NCBI RefSeq assembly: GCF_910592395.1
Contig: NC_088323.1
Coordinates: 9,734,001-9,798,000, forward strand
DNA length: 64,000 nucleotides
DNA from: Lineus longissimus
Lineage: Eukaryota > Nemertea > Pilidiophora > Heteronemertea > Lineidae
Direction of reading: 5' to 3'
Position numbers and translations under genes: made by a program. Shown here in pieces: positions 33,167-43,315 of this stretch. Below the pieces are notes generated by a model. The model saw nothing but the letters and a program-made list of their open reading frames with translations. It had not been told where the DNA came from and ran no database searches. The stretch's first letter is position 1, and each line of letters opens with the position of its first letter.

Positions 33167-34275
33167 CGACGTTCAACGTCCGAGTGACTAACCCAACTGT
33201 TGAATTTTGATGGATAACCCTCCCATTTAACAAAGTATTCCTTTCTCTTACCACGTCCTCTTTCTGCAAGTATTCTTTCTATTTTATAGGTTTTATCAGG
33301 GCTTATGCGTACTTTCTGTAATTCTGTTTCATAGAAACTCCCTTGAATGGTGTCTCCGTCATCGTCTTCAATCACGTACAAAGGGGGCCTACTTTTTATT
33401 TGTTTTTTTACGGTGAATATTTCCATGGTCCAGTTGGGTAGATAAGATTTCTCAAATGTCATCTTGACTTTGCTTATTCTCACTTTTTCACCAATTTGAA
33501 ATTTGAATTTGATGTTCTTCAGAGACAGGTTTTCTTTTGAGTAGAGAGTGTGCCAAACATCTGAAGCATTGTCTTCGTTCACTTCACTTGGTTTCATCTT
33601 AATACTCCGATGCCATGTGTTGTTATACGAGTGCACAAGTTTTTGGAGAACAGGCACGTATGAGAGAGTATTTCTCTCTGTGAAATATTTCCACATTTTA
33701 CTTTTAAGGGTCCTATTAAATCGTTCAACTATTGCCGCTTTAACTTCATTATTCGAGGTAAAGAAGTGAATATTTTCTTTTTTCAGATAGGCTTGAAATT
33801 TTTTGTTCACAAACTCACCCCCTTTATCAGTTCTCAGATTCTTAGGCTTTCTCTTAGAGGAAGAAATTATCTTTTTAAATGCAGTCACCTGTTCGTCACC
33901 TTTTTTTGATTTTAGACCCACAACCCAGGCATATTTTGACAGGGTATCAATTACAGTGAGAAGATATTTAAAGGGTTTATTATACCTGACAATTTTCGAT
34001 AAATCAACAAGATCGGCCTCCCATTGTTCGTCAATATCAGAAACCACGATACGTCTTCGTATAAAGTGGTGTCTAACTGGTTTGTGAAGTGTGTATGTGT
34101 CTTGAGACTGGAGCCATTTTTTTATGTTAGAAGTTGATATCCTCTTACCAACTGCTCTCTTTAAAGCATTTATCCCGCCAAAACTAGCACTATGATTTGG
34201 TTCATAATATATTCTTTTCAATAACTCATTCGATTTCTTACTACCAGTCTTCCCACTCGTCATTGCTTTTACCAT
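33163..34275 (-). CDS. INT: Polinton integrase with C-terminal chromodomain (INT)
   Basis: 370 aa, ATG at 34275, overlapping the end of the upstream orphan by 35 bp. The rve-type catalytic core has Asp in WEADLVDL (D88), Asp in NLRTDKGGEF (D150) and Glu in AAIVERFNRTLK (E184), a spacing of 33 residues typical of Polinton integrases. An SH3-like region follows (KFQIGEKVRISK). Residues about 330-370 form a chromodomain (RILAERGRGKRKEYFVKWEG, then YPSKFNSWV). Known: the integrase inserts the linear genome with a 6-bp staggered cut, matching the duplication seen here. The chromodomain may steer insertion to methylated-histone chromatin. All catalytic residues are present. Confidence 0.92.
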   Translation of the reverse strand: MVKAMTSGKTGSKKSNELLKRIYYEPNHSASFGGINALKRAVGKRISTSNIKKWLQSQDTYTLHKPVRHHFIRRRIVVSDIDEQWEADLVDLSKIVRYNKPFKYLLTVIDTLSKYAWVVGLKSKKGDEQVTAFKKIISSSKRKPKNLRTDKGGEFVNKKFQAYLKKENIHFFTSNNEVKAAIVERFNRTLKSKMWKYFTERNTLSYVPVLQKLVHSYNNTWHRSIKMKPSEVNEDNASDVWHTLYSKENLSLKNIKFKFQIGEKVRISKVKMTFEKSYLPNWTMEIFTVKKQIKSRPPLYVIEDDDGDTIQGSFYETELQKVRISPDKTYKIERILAERGRGKRKEYFVKWEGYPSKFNSWVSHSDVERR

Positions 34276-35047
34276 GTCTCCTTGGTGTGGTAAAACCCGG
34301 AGAAGAGACAGGTGAATTCGAATTCCAGAAGGCCAATGGACTTCTGGTTCTTGCCCTGGGCGTTTTATTCACTGATTTTGGCATTTCACCCACCCCGAGT
34401 TCTTTTTTCCATTGCCTATTCGTTACCATATCAGCCGATATGCCACCTGTTTTGTTCAAATAGGACAGGACAGGTTCTATTCCAACCGGTGCAAAGGACT
34501 GCTTCTTGTTGGATGAGGCATTCTGGACAATAGTTCTTATATTGCTCCCTTTGATGGGCTCACCGTTTATTGAAATTTCACCTTTTCCATCCCACTGGAA
34601 TTTAGGATCATTCATTAATGCATTGACTAGTTTTTTTGCCTTTGCTTTGGAGTAGTTCGGTATATTGTTGACTATTGTTTTCTGATTAAGTGGAGAGGTT
34701 GCAGGTGGTGTGGTTCCACTTGCAACAACCGCCTCTGGCTCTCTTTCTTGTACAACAGGTTGGTTTGCAGCTGTGGCTGTTGTCGCGCGAACACTAGTGG
34801 GAATAGGTTTAGTTAAATCTGAGCCTTCTGAGTGAATTGCTCCTAAATACTTTCGAAGTAACTGTGAATATGCTAAAGCTTTGTCATACTCATTCATATC
34901 CTTCCTCGATAGCACTTCCTGCATTTCTCTGTCAATACTCATTGCATGGGTTGCCACTGGTTTTGTGTCCTCTTTGTATCGTTGTTGAGACAAATATTTG
35001 TCCACCATTTCATGAGGAATTAGAGACATTTTCCTTATTTGACTCAT
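34241..35047 (-). CDS. Polinton orphan protein, 268 aa
   Basis: The frame is open from a GTG at 35089, but the first ATG is at 35047 (MSQIRKMSLIPHEMVDKY), which I take as the start. The N-terminal 80 residues are helical, with DREMQEVLSRKDMNEYDKAL. A Pro/Thr/Ala-rich linker (75-125) follows, then a compact segment with NNIPNYSKAKAKKLVNALM and ISINGEPIKGSNIRTIVQ, and a Ser/Pro/Arg-rich tail (TPRARTRSPLAFW). Proteins of this layout sit between ATPase and integrase in other Polintons, but I know of no assigned function. It overlaps INT by 35 bp in another frame. Confidence 0.7.
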   Translation of the reverse strand: MSQIRKMSLIPHEMVDKYLSQQRYKEDTKPVATHAMSIDREMQEVLSRKDMNEYDKALAYSQLLRKYLGAIHSEGSDLTKPIPTSVRATTATAANQPVVQEREPEAVVASGTTPPATSPLNQKTIVNNIPNYSKAKAKKLVNALMNDPKFQWDGKGEISINGEPIKGSNIRTIVQNASSNKKQSFAPVGIEPVLSYLNKTGGISADMVTNRQWKKELGVGEMPKSVNKTPRARTRSPLAFWNSNSPVSSPGFTTPRRHGKSNDEWEDW

Positions 35048-35081
35048 CTTTAGAATAAGACTGTCTGTCTGCTTTTGAATA

Positions 35082-35456
35082 TCAAACACCGAATATACTC
35101 CCTATGGCTTTTATGACTGGACCTAGCAGTGCACCAAGAAATCCACCTCGCTGTATGATTCTTTTACGTTCCTTAAACGATGTTTTCTTGTTGGCCAGCT
35201 TGCGAATAGAGTGTCTGTGTTTTCTCAAACAGCTGAACTGTTTCTTATTCAGGGCGACATTGCCTTTTAAACAGTTCTTTGCAGACTCACCAACTGCTTT
35301 GAACAGGCCATTATCAGCTGATTCTAAAATCTTTCTCCTATTTTTAGCTCGAGCAGTTTTCAGCTTTTTAAGCTGGTGGACATAATTTTTTATGTGATAT
35401 TTTGCCATTTCTATGTGATGTGGCTGTGTCTGTGAATATTCAACAACTGATGTCAT
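35082..35456 (-). CDS. Polinton small basic protein with hydrophobic GGFLGALLGP tail, 124 aa
   Basis: ATG at 35456, starting 9 bp after the ATPase stop at 35466. Residues 25-100 are rich in Lys/Arg (KLKTARAKNRRKILES, NKKTSFKERKRIIQRG) with two Cys. The last 25 residues are hydrophobic and glycine-rich (IIQRGGFLGALLGPVIKAIG). This combination is common in Polintons, always small and next to the ATPase. The GG pair before the hydrophobic tail is a plausible protease site. Inference: a DNA-condensing or membrane-active virion peptide precursor. Confidence 0.68.
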   Translation of the reverse strand: MTSVVEYSQTQPHHIEMAKYHIKNYVHQLKKLKTARAKNRRKILESADNGLFKAVGESAKNCLKGNVALNKKQFSCLRKHRHSIRKLANKKTSFKERKRIIQRGGFLGALLGPVIKAIGSIFGV

Positions 35457-35465
35457 ATTCGTATT

Positions 35466-36095
35466 TCATTTGTTTAAGTATACAATTTGGTTTTCATCTG
35501 GAAAGATATTAGTCCTCAATCGTAAATCTTCCGAAGTTGAAGGTTTAAAATCTAAAAATAAGTAACCAAAAGGAGGCTTTGTCGCATCTTTAAATGCCTC
35601 ATTTAGGGCTTTGGTGTTGCCGGGAGAAATTTGCTTTGCCAAATGTGCTATCTGAGAAACATCTCTTGGATTTTTAAAGATAACAAGATAATTCGAGTTC
35701 AAGCTAATGGTGCGTTGTTCTCTGCCTTGGTGAAATAAATTCTGGATTATATAGACTACACTCATATTTTGATGATGACAACCCCTTGTGAATATTTTGG
35801 TAACCTTTTCATCTGTTTCACACATTAAGTCATCTATAATGAGTAGGGTATGTGCACCTGATGAATTATCTGTGAACTGTAGTCCAGAGATAAATTCAAC
35901 ATTTGGAAAATTTGCAAATGACTCCTGCCATTGGCCTCCATAACACCACACAACTCTTTGAGGGGGTGGATGGATAATATCTCTTGCATAGGAAATAAGT
36001 TTTTGTACAAAGAAAGACTTTCCACACATCGTTGGACCAGCCACAAGACATGTGAATGGATGCTTCAAAAGAAGGTCATCGCTTGAAATATCCAT
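35466..36095 (-). CDS. ATP: Polinton packaging ATPase, FtsK/HerA type (ATP)
   Basis: 209 aa, ATG at 36095. Walker A GPTMCGKS at residues 20-27 and Walker B LLIIDD at 84-89. A conserved HHQNMSVVYIIQNLFHQGR stretch near 115-133 follows and carries the sensor/arginine region of the A32-like clade. The length is normal (200-260). Relatives pump genomic DNA into preformed capsids of adenovirus-like and PRD1-lineage viruses. The gene starts the block transcribed toward the left TIR; a 735-bp AT-rich region separates it from PolB. Confidence 0.92.
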   Translation of the reverse strand: MDISSDDLLLKHPFTCLVAGPTMCGKSFFVQKLISYARDIIHPPPQRVVWCYGGQWQESFANFPNVEFISGLQFTDNSSGAHTLLIIDDLMCETDEKVTKIFTRGCHHQNMSVVYIIQNLFHQGREQRTISLNSNYLVIFKNPRDVSQIAHLAKQISPGNTKALNEAFKDATKPPFGYLFLDFKPSTSEDLRLRTNIFPDENQIVYLNK

Positions 36096-36431
36096 GTTGA
36101 AACATCAGAACACAATGATTGACACAAGAACAAAATGAGATTTTATACCGAGTTTAATAAATATCATAATGGTGATCCTTGCAATTAATTAACCAATTGA
36201 TTAATCGAATATTTACAAACATATACATCAATACTCACAAACATAAACAGCAATCCTTTGAATGAATTAATTGAAAATTTACAAAATATATACATCATCT
36301 ATACGCGTACACAGATTAATATACATTTATATGCAAAAATATTTAAATATCATACAATTTTTCTTTGAGAGAGCAGGTGGGATGGAATTTCTTGAGATTC
36401 GATTAGAGAAAGAAAAAGCTATTTGTCAATC

Positions 36432-36488
<57 letters not shown>

Positions 36489-36589
36489 CTGATGATGTAA
36501 TGACGAAGATTAAACTCATAAAATATCAACATTATTACAGTTGTTAATGTTATTATTCATATTCATATTCATATTCATATTCATATTCA

Positions 36590-36622
<33 letters not shown>

Positions 36623-36830
36623 CATCAATATATTTACAGTTTCAATGCACAGAATGAAATAAATATCACATTGTTTTATCACCATAAAATATGCCAGTAT
36701 AAACATTTTATCACAGATATATGCCCTTGCAAATTTTAATTCAAATCAATCTATGGTTGATATCAGTGTCGTTTTCAAGAATATAGGTACAACAAAATTA
36801 ATCTTATTATTATAACAAAGAGGTGAAGAA
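36096..36830. repeat. AT-rich intergenic with GAT, ATTCAT and TTA microsatellites
   Basis: No ORF. (GAT)n at 36433-36496 (about 21 units, one GCT interruption), ATTCAT repeats at 36555-36591, TTA repeats to about 36621. It lies between the ATPase start and the PolB stop, so it must hold the promoter of the packaging/capsid block and the PolB 3' end. Confidence 0.85.
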
Positions 36831-39800
36831 TCAATATCCAAATGGGAGGGTGTAAAAATCATCAACGAGGTAACGTTTGTCATAAACCAAGCCATATTTC
36901 TTTTCCTCTTGTACCGTTACAATTTTGAAGTCCTTTCGCCTTTTGATTTTGAAAGGATTTGTGATCGTAATCTTGTCCGAAAAGTTCAATGCTTCCACAA
37001 GTTTCTTCATGGAGTCAAAATTTATGTTTTGACTATTTGCATAGTTCAAGGTAAATCCCCGGACTTTACAGACAGTCTCTCCGCTACCTTTAATTCTGTA
37101 ACCGTAGTTTTTGGGACCGCCGGATATGAATTCTTCTATAGTTTTACCCTCTAATTCATCTTTAAAGTCACCAAGGTAGTCACCCAAGGGTGGATTGTAA
37201 TGTTGTTCGTTTGTTTCATCAACGACATATATAATGCTATCCGTATCAAAATATAATACCTGTCGCTCCAGCTTCTCTAATTCAGAGTACAGTTTTAAGC
37301 GTGCATGAGCGGTGGTATATGCAGCAATAACACAATTCGTGTATGGACATGGTTCGATGAAGTCATCCTTCTCTCTGAATTTCATCAGAACAAACTCTTC
37401 GTTCACAAGTTGAACATCAGTTACTTCAACACTGTCGTCAGTCAACTTTTTGACATACTCTTCTGGATTATCTGTATATAATGTCTTTGTGAAGTTAGAT
37501 CTCTGCCCAAATTTTCCCCAGAGCGAATTCAAACAGATTTTAGCGATACTTCGTAGTCCTGGATTAACACCAATTAACCCCCTGTCCAATTGGATTCCCT
37601 CGTTTTTCTCATAATCGTCAATGTATTTGTTTTTATCCTCCTCTGTACGACACCATTCTGGCCACCCGCTTGCCTCCTGCTTTTGCTTCAAGAAATGATT
37701 GATGTAACCCGCAAATATACCCCCCTCCTTCTCAACCTTATCATACTTGGTTGTTTTTTCGAAATGCCAAATTTCAAAAGTCTCTAGAAGTTTATAGCCT
37801 TTTTCAATGGCCTTTTTTACTTCAAAAATAACCCAAGTACCCACAAGTGCTCGGTCTTCATCAGAATGGTTGCATATTTTGGAGGATTCAAGAGCGCATT
37901 TGGCACAAAGAGAGAATTTCAATTTCTTGTCTCTACGCATAGGCAATACAGGGAAATAGAGTTTCTTTGGCGGTAATATTTTGCACTTTATGAGGCCTTC
38001 GCATTTCATTGGGTCTATTTTCCGAATATTTTCGCCTCTAAAAACTTTGGGGTGATCTAGTGGATAGTGTTGGTATTTGTTGACCCAAGGATAAAGAGAT
38101 GTGAAATCTACATATTTTATACTTTCGTTTTCTGTACATTTGTGATGAAGTTTGACAGCATTTGTGCGACCGCCAAAAAAAGCTTCTCTGGGATTCAAGG
38201 GCTCGCTGATGATGATGTCTTTTGTAAATTGAGCAAGTTGGGGGTCGTTTTTAATGTCTTCTCTAAAATCGCATTCACACTTCGTAATGACTGTGAAACC
38301 ACAACCTTTCAGGAAATTTCGCCGAAACGTTGTGGTTTCACGAAGTTCTCCCATAGTTGTACCAATGCGGGGGTTCATAGTGTCCTTGTGCGGAAAGCAT
38401 TTTTCACATCCATGCCAGAAACAACCATCAAATTCATAAATGACATTATTCTGTTCGTCGAAACCATCCACTTTGTAATTGGCAATGGATTTTTCACCCC
38501 CATTGCCGGCATGACATATGTTGATATCTTTATCTTTGAACATCAACCATTCCAACCATTTTATTCCAATGTTGGACTGCTTGTCAAATGTGTAACCATG
38601 AGGTGGCAGAACAGCAATCGAAGAGGGGGTCATGAAGTTTTGTCGAAACACTCTACTACAAGCTGATGCTATAGTTACGCTTTCTTTAAAAGGATTCACC
38701 TTTAGCAAGCATTCGAATGAGTCCACAAAGCGAACACAACACCTTCTTAAAATGGTGACGTCACTCTGACAATAGGATTCCAGTTCCTCTTGTAAATCAT
38801 AGGGTTTTCCAAGTTGGCCATTATACCACAGAAGAAACTTTTTTCTCCCTTCCACGGTCATACTGTCGGGGTCGAAATATTTAATGTCGGGGATTTCTCC
38901 GATATATTTTTCATTTGCTTTTGTATTGAAATGGTGTGGAAAGTAGCCTTTTTTCATCTCATTGAAATTAAAGGTTTTGGGAAAGTTGCTAAGAGGCATG
39001 TTCAGAAAACTAAGAGAATCGAGAAATTTCACTCCAGCTGCTTCGAATGAAAGAATTTTCTGGCCAACTTGAATAACATCTGTTGGTTTGATCCCTACAC
39101 TATGAAGGTATTGAATAATGAAAAAGGCATCGTAACCCCTGTTGTTGTGTGCCACTGCCACTTTACCTATATTTGAACCGTTGAATAGCCACTCGCAAAA
39201 ATCTACGACAGTATTTTCCCCACGGAATACTTTCTCTTCTCGTTCATCACCACACAAAATACATTTTAATTCATCATCATTCTTAGCACTTTCCTCTATT
39301 CCACAAAAGAGGCAGCAACGATGTGCAATACACAAGTTTGGAATGTGCTCTCGTTCACCATTTTCTAGAATTTTTTCTTGGGTGGATTCAAAGTCGTAAA
39401 ATACAAATTTCATAAAATCTCTCATTGCACCCTTCTTCTTCTGCTTTGGTTTTTTGATGAAACATCTGTGGTCATGTGGTTTATTCATACCACAAATATG
39501 GCAATACGTTGTAAAACATTGGTGTTTGTTTCGTTTATCATATGATTTATCACATTTCAAGCATTTTATGAAAAGTTCACAAACGGAATGAGCGGCATCA
39601 TTTTTTACAAGGTGTCTTTCATAGCACGCTTGACTTTTGAAAAGACGTCTACATTTGGGACAGTTTGTCCATTTAACTATATCACAACCGGTGTCTGTTT
39701 TACAACATGCACACGTAGCTTCGCAGACATGGGTTTTATCGTTTTGGTAACCTTTGTCGCAGTGCGGACAATAATAAGACCTCTCAAAGAACCCTGTCAT

Positions 39801-40511
39801 AGACATGATTGGAGCAAAATGCTCATCATAGTGGTACAGATTTATGCGGTGCGGTGCAGGGGGTCCTCTGTAACACATGCAGTTGAAATATAAACTAGAA
39901 TATACCACGAGCTGATAATCGGGTGAAAGGTGTGCTTGAAATTTAGCGACGTCTTTGAGGGTGCATTTGGATTTTGGAACACCCGCATTTTCATGAAGCT
40001 CGGCCGCCATTTCACCTTGTTTTTTACTATTGGGATGTCTGATTGACTGGTGTTGTGGATGGTTATCTATACGAGTTTTACTAACGATGATGGCTCTGGC
40101 TAAACATAATTCGTCATCTTTGTTTTGAATTTCGATGAAGCATGACTTTTCGCGGACTTTTTGATGAAGAGAGGCAATCCCTCTTGCATACAAACCGCCA
40201 ATGGGAAGAGGGGCGTGTATGAAATTGACGAAAAACTCGCCCTCGAAAAGCCATGAGTCATTTGATTGAGTAACTCTCTCGATTTCACTCATGATCTTTT
40301 CGACTGTGAGTTGATCTGGTGAAATGAATGGAATACTGATATGTCTAAGTCCTTGACCAGATATGACAAGTCGGACTCTGTCTTGGGGCTGCACATCCTG
40401 AAGGAGACGATTCAAAAGTTCTCCGAAAACATTTGATATGTGAAATAAGATATCATTGAAAGAGGTACCTCGCTCCATTCCAGTTACTTTGATTTTCAAA
40501 TCTTGACCCAT
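36831..40511 (-). CDS. POLB: Polinton protein-primed-type family B DNA polymerase (POLB)
   Basis: 1226 aa, ATG at 40511. The N-terminal 240 residues have no clear domain. Residues 248-350 hold a run of CxxC/CxxH pairs (YYCPHCDKGY, CACCKTD, CPKCRRLF, CLKCDKSY, CHICGMN), probably zinc ribbons. Exonuclease motifs: Exo I FYDFEST (about 371-377), Exo II HNNRGYDAFF (455-464), Exo III YCQSDVTIL (580-588). A YEFDGCFWHGCEKC block (692-705), usual in Polinton polymerases, precedes palm motif A DFTSLYP (802-808). Motif B KICLNSLWGKFG spans 991-1002 and motif C YFDTDS 1087-1092. All catalytic acidic residues are present. Known: this family replicates linear genomes by protein priming. The gene is unbroken; the start is supported by a 12-nt-spaced AT-rich leader. 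Confidence 0.95.
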   Translation of the reverse strand: MGQDLKIKVTGMERGTSFNDILFHISNVFGELLNRLLQDVQPQDRVRLVISGQGLRHISIPFISPDQLTVEKIMSEIERVTQSNDSWLFEGEFFVNFIHAPLPIGGLYARGIASLHQKVREKSCFIEIQNKDDELCLARAIIVSKTRIDNHPQHQSIRHPNSKKQGEMAAELHENAGVPKSKCTLKDVAKFQAHLSPDYQLVVYSSLYFNCMCYRGPPAPHRINLYHYDEHFAPIMSMTGFFERSYYCPHCDKGYQNDKTHVCEATCACCKTDTGCDIVKWTNCPKCRRLFKSQACYERHLVKNDAAHSVCELFIKCLKCDKSYDKRNKHQCFTTYCHICGMNKPHDHRCFIKKPKQKKKGAMRDFMKFVFYDFESTQEKILENGEREHIPNLCIAHRCCLFCGIEESAKNDDELKCILCGDEREEKVFRGENTVVDFCEWLFNGSNIGKVAVAHNNRGYDAFFIIQYLHSVGIKPTDVIQVGQKILSFEAAGVKFLDSLSFLNMPLSNFPKTFNFNEMKKGYFPHHFNTKANEKYIGEIPDIKYFDPDSMTVEGRKKFLLWYNGQLGKPYDLQEELESYCQSDVTILRRCCVRFVDSFECLLKVNPFKESVTIASACSRVFRQNFMTPSSIAVLPPHGYTFDKQSNIGIKWLEWLMFKDKDINICHAGNGGEKSIANYKVDGFDEQNNVIYEFDGCFWHGCEKCFPHKDTMNPRIGTTMGELRETTTFRRNFLKGCGFTVITKCECDFREDIKNDPQLAQFTKDIIISEPLNPREAFFGGRTNAVKLHHKCTENESIKYVDFTSLYPWVNKYQHYPLDHPKVFRGENIRKIDPMKCEGLIKCKILPPKKLYFPVLPMRRDKKLKFSLCAKCALESSKICNHSDEDRALVGTWVIFEVKKAIEKGYKLLETFEIWHFEKTTKYDKVEKEGGIFAGYINHFLKQKQEASGWPEWCRTEEDKNKYIDDYEKNEGIQLDRGLIGVNPGLRSIAKICLNSLWGKFGQRSNFTKTLYTDNPEEYVKKLTDDSVEVTDVQLVNEEFVLMKFREKDDFIEPCPYTNCVIAAYTTAHARLKLYSELEKLERQVLYFDTDSIIYVVDETNEQHYNPPLGDYLGDFKDELEGKTIEEFISGGPKNYGYRIKGSGETVCKVRGFTLNYANSQNINFDSMKKLVEALNFSDKITITNPFKIKRRKDFKIVTVQEEKKYGLVYDKRYLVDDFYTLPFGY

Positions 40512-40625
40512 CGTGCCATATTTTCTTATTTTAATGTCCTTGAGCGAGATAATTTGAAAAACAGGCTGTGCATGAGGATGGTTATGTGCTTGCCCATGTA
40601 TCTCATTGTCCGACTCGTCAACATT

Positions 40626-40626
<1 letters not shown>

Positions 40627-40682
<56 letters not shown>
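40627..40682. repeat. (CAT)n microsatellite upstream of POLB
   Basis: About 18 units of CAT/ATC, the inverse orientation of the (GAT)n tract at 36433-36496. It lies in the 245-bp gap between POLB and the spliced orphan, so in the POLB promoter region. Short ORFs of repeated Ile or Met crossing it are artefacts. Confidence 0.9.
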
Positions 40683-40756
40683 GGAAGGAGAAGAAGAAGA
40701 AAAAGAAGAAGGGCCATTTTGGTTGATGACCTGGTGACCACCAATCTGAGTATTGG

Positions 40757-43022
40757 CTAGGTTTTTTTTGTCGTCTTTTGACGAAGCCCTAAAAAAGACG
40801 TCGCCATCTTGGTATCATGGAAAGGGTGTACCACAGAATGTGTGCCACTTAAAATTGCCCGGATGTTGGGATTGTCTTTCTGGGGTACACCATTTCCAAC
40901 ATTACCACCCGGTAGAACACCAATTGCATGAGGAGGTCTCCTTTCATTGGGATTTTTCAAAAGTGATCTCAAGACAGGGTCCCTGTCATGCCTCCTCTGT
41001 CGCTTCTTTGAATTCCCCCCATCGAGGTCAATCTTCCGCTTAGTAGGATCAGACCTGATATAAGCGGAGGATGTCGATGCAACTTGAGAGGTATGAGGTT
41101 CATTCACCTCTTGCAACTTGTTAGTTGTAAGTGATGAACGCTCCTCAGCCTTGGTGAGGATGTTCGACTCCAGAAACTGCTGGAGTTGGACATCCTGCCC
41201 AAGTTGTGATGATTGCAACCCCTCAAGTTGCACTTTCCCATTCGTAATCTCATCAAAGAGATTATGAACTATTTGACCTCGAAGAGGAGAATCAGAATCC
41301 ACGTTTACAATTGGTGTACAGAGTGGTGATTCTGATTGGTTGCCTGTTACATTTGATTCATTATCTGGAAACGATCCTGAAAGATATTTCAGGACGTCCC
41401 CATCTGACGAATTTTCTGTCATAGGCAATCCGTTTGGTAATTTGTCTCTTTTTGAATGGCACTTCCTATTTTCTTCATAATATAGCAAGTCCGAGAAGTC
41501 TAGCAAAGCAAGATCCTCTGGTGTGCATGGCACCCCCTCCAATTCTCTGTTTAGGGGAGGTATTTTTTCTTTGCTATCTTCCCGGACAGGCATCTGTTTC
41601 ACTAGATCAGGAGAGTCTGGAACAAGAACAACATCCTCATCAGATGGTTGAGGCATTTCAGTTGTCAGATGTTCTTGTTCCAACGCCTCCTGATCTCCAG
41701 CAACACACTGATGAAATTCAGGAACAAAAAACACCTCATTCAGGTCTTTACCATCGGGACGATAAATTTGCGAAGGAGGTATTTTTTCTTCCTCATGATC
41801 CAAATCGATATTGCTGGATCGTTGCAGCAGATCCCTTAAATGAGGACTATCCCGTACCGTATGCGGCTGATCAGTCACCACTATGACAGATTGATGAGGT
41901 GGTGAAGGAGGCGTTTCCTGCACAACATTTTCCTGACAACCAGCATCAGATGACGATGGTAAAAAAAAGAGTGTAGGATTTAAATAAGGCATCATTACCT
42001 CAAGAAATTCCTTACGTTCCTTCCCTTCATAATATTTTGGGAGGTACATCTTCCCAACACCTGCTCTCTTCAAAACCCAATCGTTTAAAATGTCTATAAA
42101 ATCACTGTACGTTCTTTCGCCCATTGTTGTTGTTGTTGACTGCGTTACAGGTGGTGGGAGTGGCGGGGATATTCTTCCAACTTTTCTTTCTTCATCATTT
42201 CCAGGGGTTGTTGTTGTTCTTGATGGTGATGGTGGTGAGGGTGTTGGTTCTTCTTCTGGTGGCGTTTTTGTAACTTCTAAATAAAAAAAGTTTTGTTTCA
42301 ATTCAGGACAATGTAAAAAAGTTTATATCAAACATCCTTCTCAGTTGTTGTTGTTGTTGTTGCTATTATCAATAGTGTAGATCATGTTATTGCTGTGATT
42401 TAGATAACAAGAGAATTTTTTTTTTCATTTTAAGACTATGTAAAATTAGAAAAAAATTTACAAATCAGGATCTCGAACAGTTATGAACACACTTACTCGT
42501 TTTTTTTGTTGTCATTCTTGGAGTTGACAGTTGAGTTTTAAATGACCTCTTTTTTAGATAGAGCTTCAAATGGCCTGTGAAGAAAAAAAAAGGTGTAATC
42601 ATTAGATCATACACATTCAATAAATTAAGCATAAATATATATATATATATATGGTTTTTTTTGGGCATATATCAAGACATTTACAAATTTATTTATTTAC
42701 TACACACCTTTCTTTGCCTCTTTAGGCCTCTTCCTTTCCACTTTTACCCATTCATGTGGTTTAGAAGTGAACTCCTCCTCGGAATCAGGTCCGTCTGAAA
42801 AGAAAAAAGACAGTACTCTATTATGAAATTACATTAACTTCGTAAAGTTGGGTTCTTTTTTGTTATAGCATTAAAAAATAAAGCATGAAGAAGAATAAGA
42901 AAGAAAAACTTACCAAGAATAGGAAGAGGCTTTTTTCCAGCAACCACATTGGCATGTGTCAATTTTTTATTACTAACAGCAGCTGCTGCTGCACATGACC
43001 GTTCCATTGTCTTCTTTTCCAT
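40757..43022 (-). CDS. Polinton four-exon orphan protein, 597 aa
   Basis: Exons, minus strand: 43022-42914, 42794-42708, 42574-42497 and 42276-40757. Every intron begins GT (GTAAGT, GTGTGT, GTAAGT) and ends with a pyrimidine tract plus AG. All three are phase 1 and the joined frame stays open for 598 codons, which is strong support. An acceptor-like site at 43031 hints at a further 5' exon. The N-terminal part is basic and poor in structure, with a poly-Ala run and KKR clusters. The last exon is Pro/Ser/Glu-rich, with YSDFIDILNDWVLKRAGVG as the only fold-like segment and KRKIDLDGG...KKRQRR near the C-terminus as a likely nuclear signal. No family recognised. Position next to POLB could suggest terminal-protein or regulatory work; unproven. 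Confidence 0.75.
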
Positions 43023-43315
43023 TATTATAACTGAAAATAAGTAATATACAGGAATAGAGAAGTGTTTGTTGCGAAGTTTTGTGTTTGACGAGTTCATGTC
43101 ATAGAAAGAGTTGCTAAATGAATGCATGTCATTGCTGCATACAGGTAATGATTCTGACTCATTGTATAGCAAATAGAAATACGACTCCATTTCAATGACA
43201 GGAGCCAAAAGAGTTGTGACTTTGGCAAGTTTGGCGAAAAATTATCAGATTGCGCACAACCAAAACACAAACCTTTTCATATGTGTTGAGAGCAAATGCA
43301 ATGCCTATCGTGGTA

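Noticed and set aside
33163-34275. Integrase with chromodomain read as a Ty3/Gypsy retrotransposon
   Set aside because: No gag, protease-RT-RNase H or LTRs nearby. The gene sits within the Polinton gene set, and Polinton integrases are known to carry chromodomains.
35047-35089. Start of the 268-aa orphan at 35089
   Set aside because: That codon is GTG; the first ATG is at 35047.
40503-40760. ORFs on both strands with long Ile or Met runs upstream of POLB
   Set aside because: They are translations of the (CAT)n microsatellite and carry no other signal.
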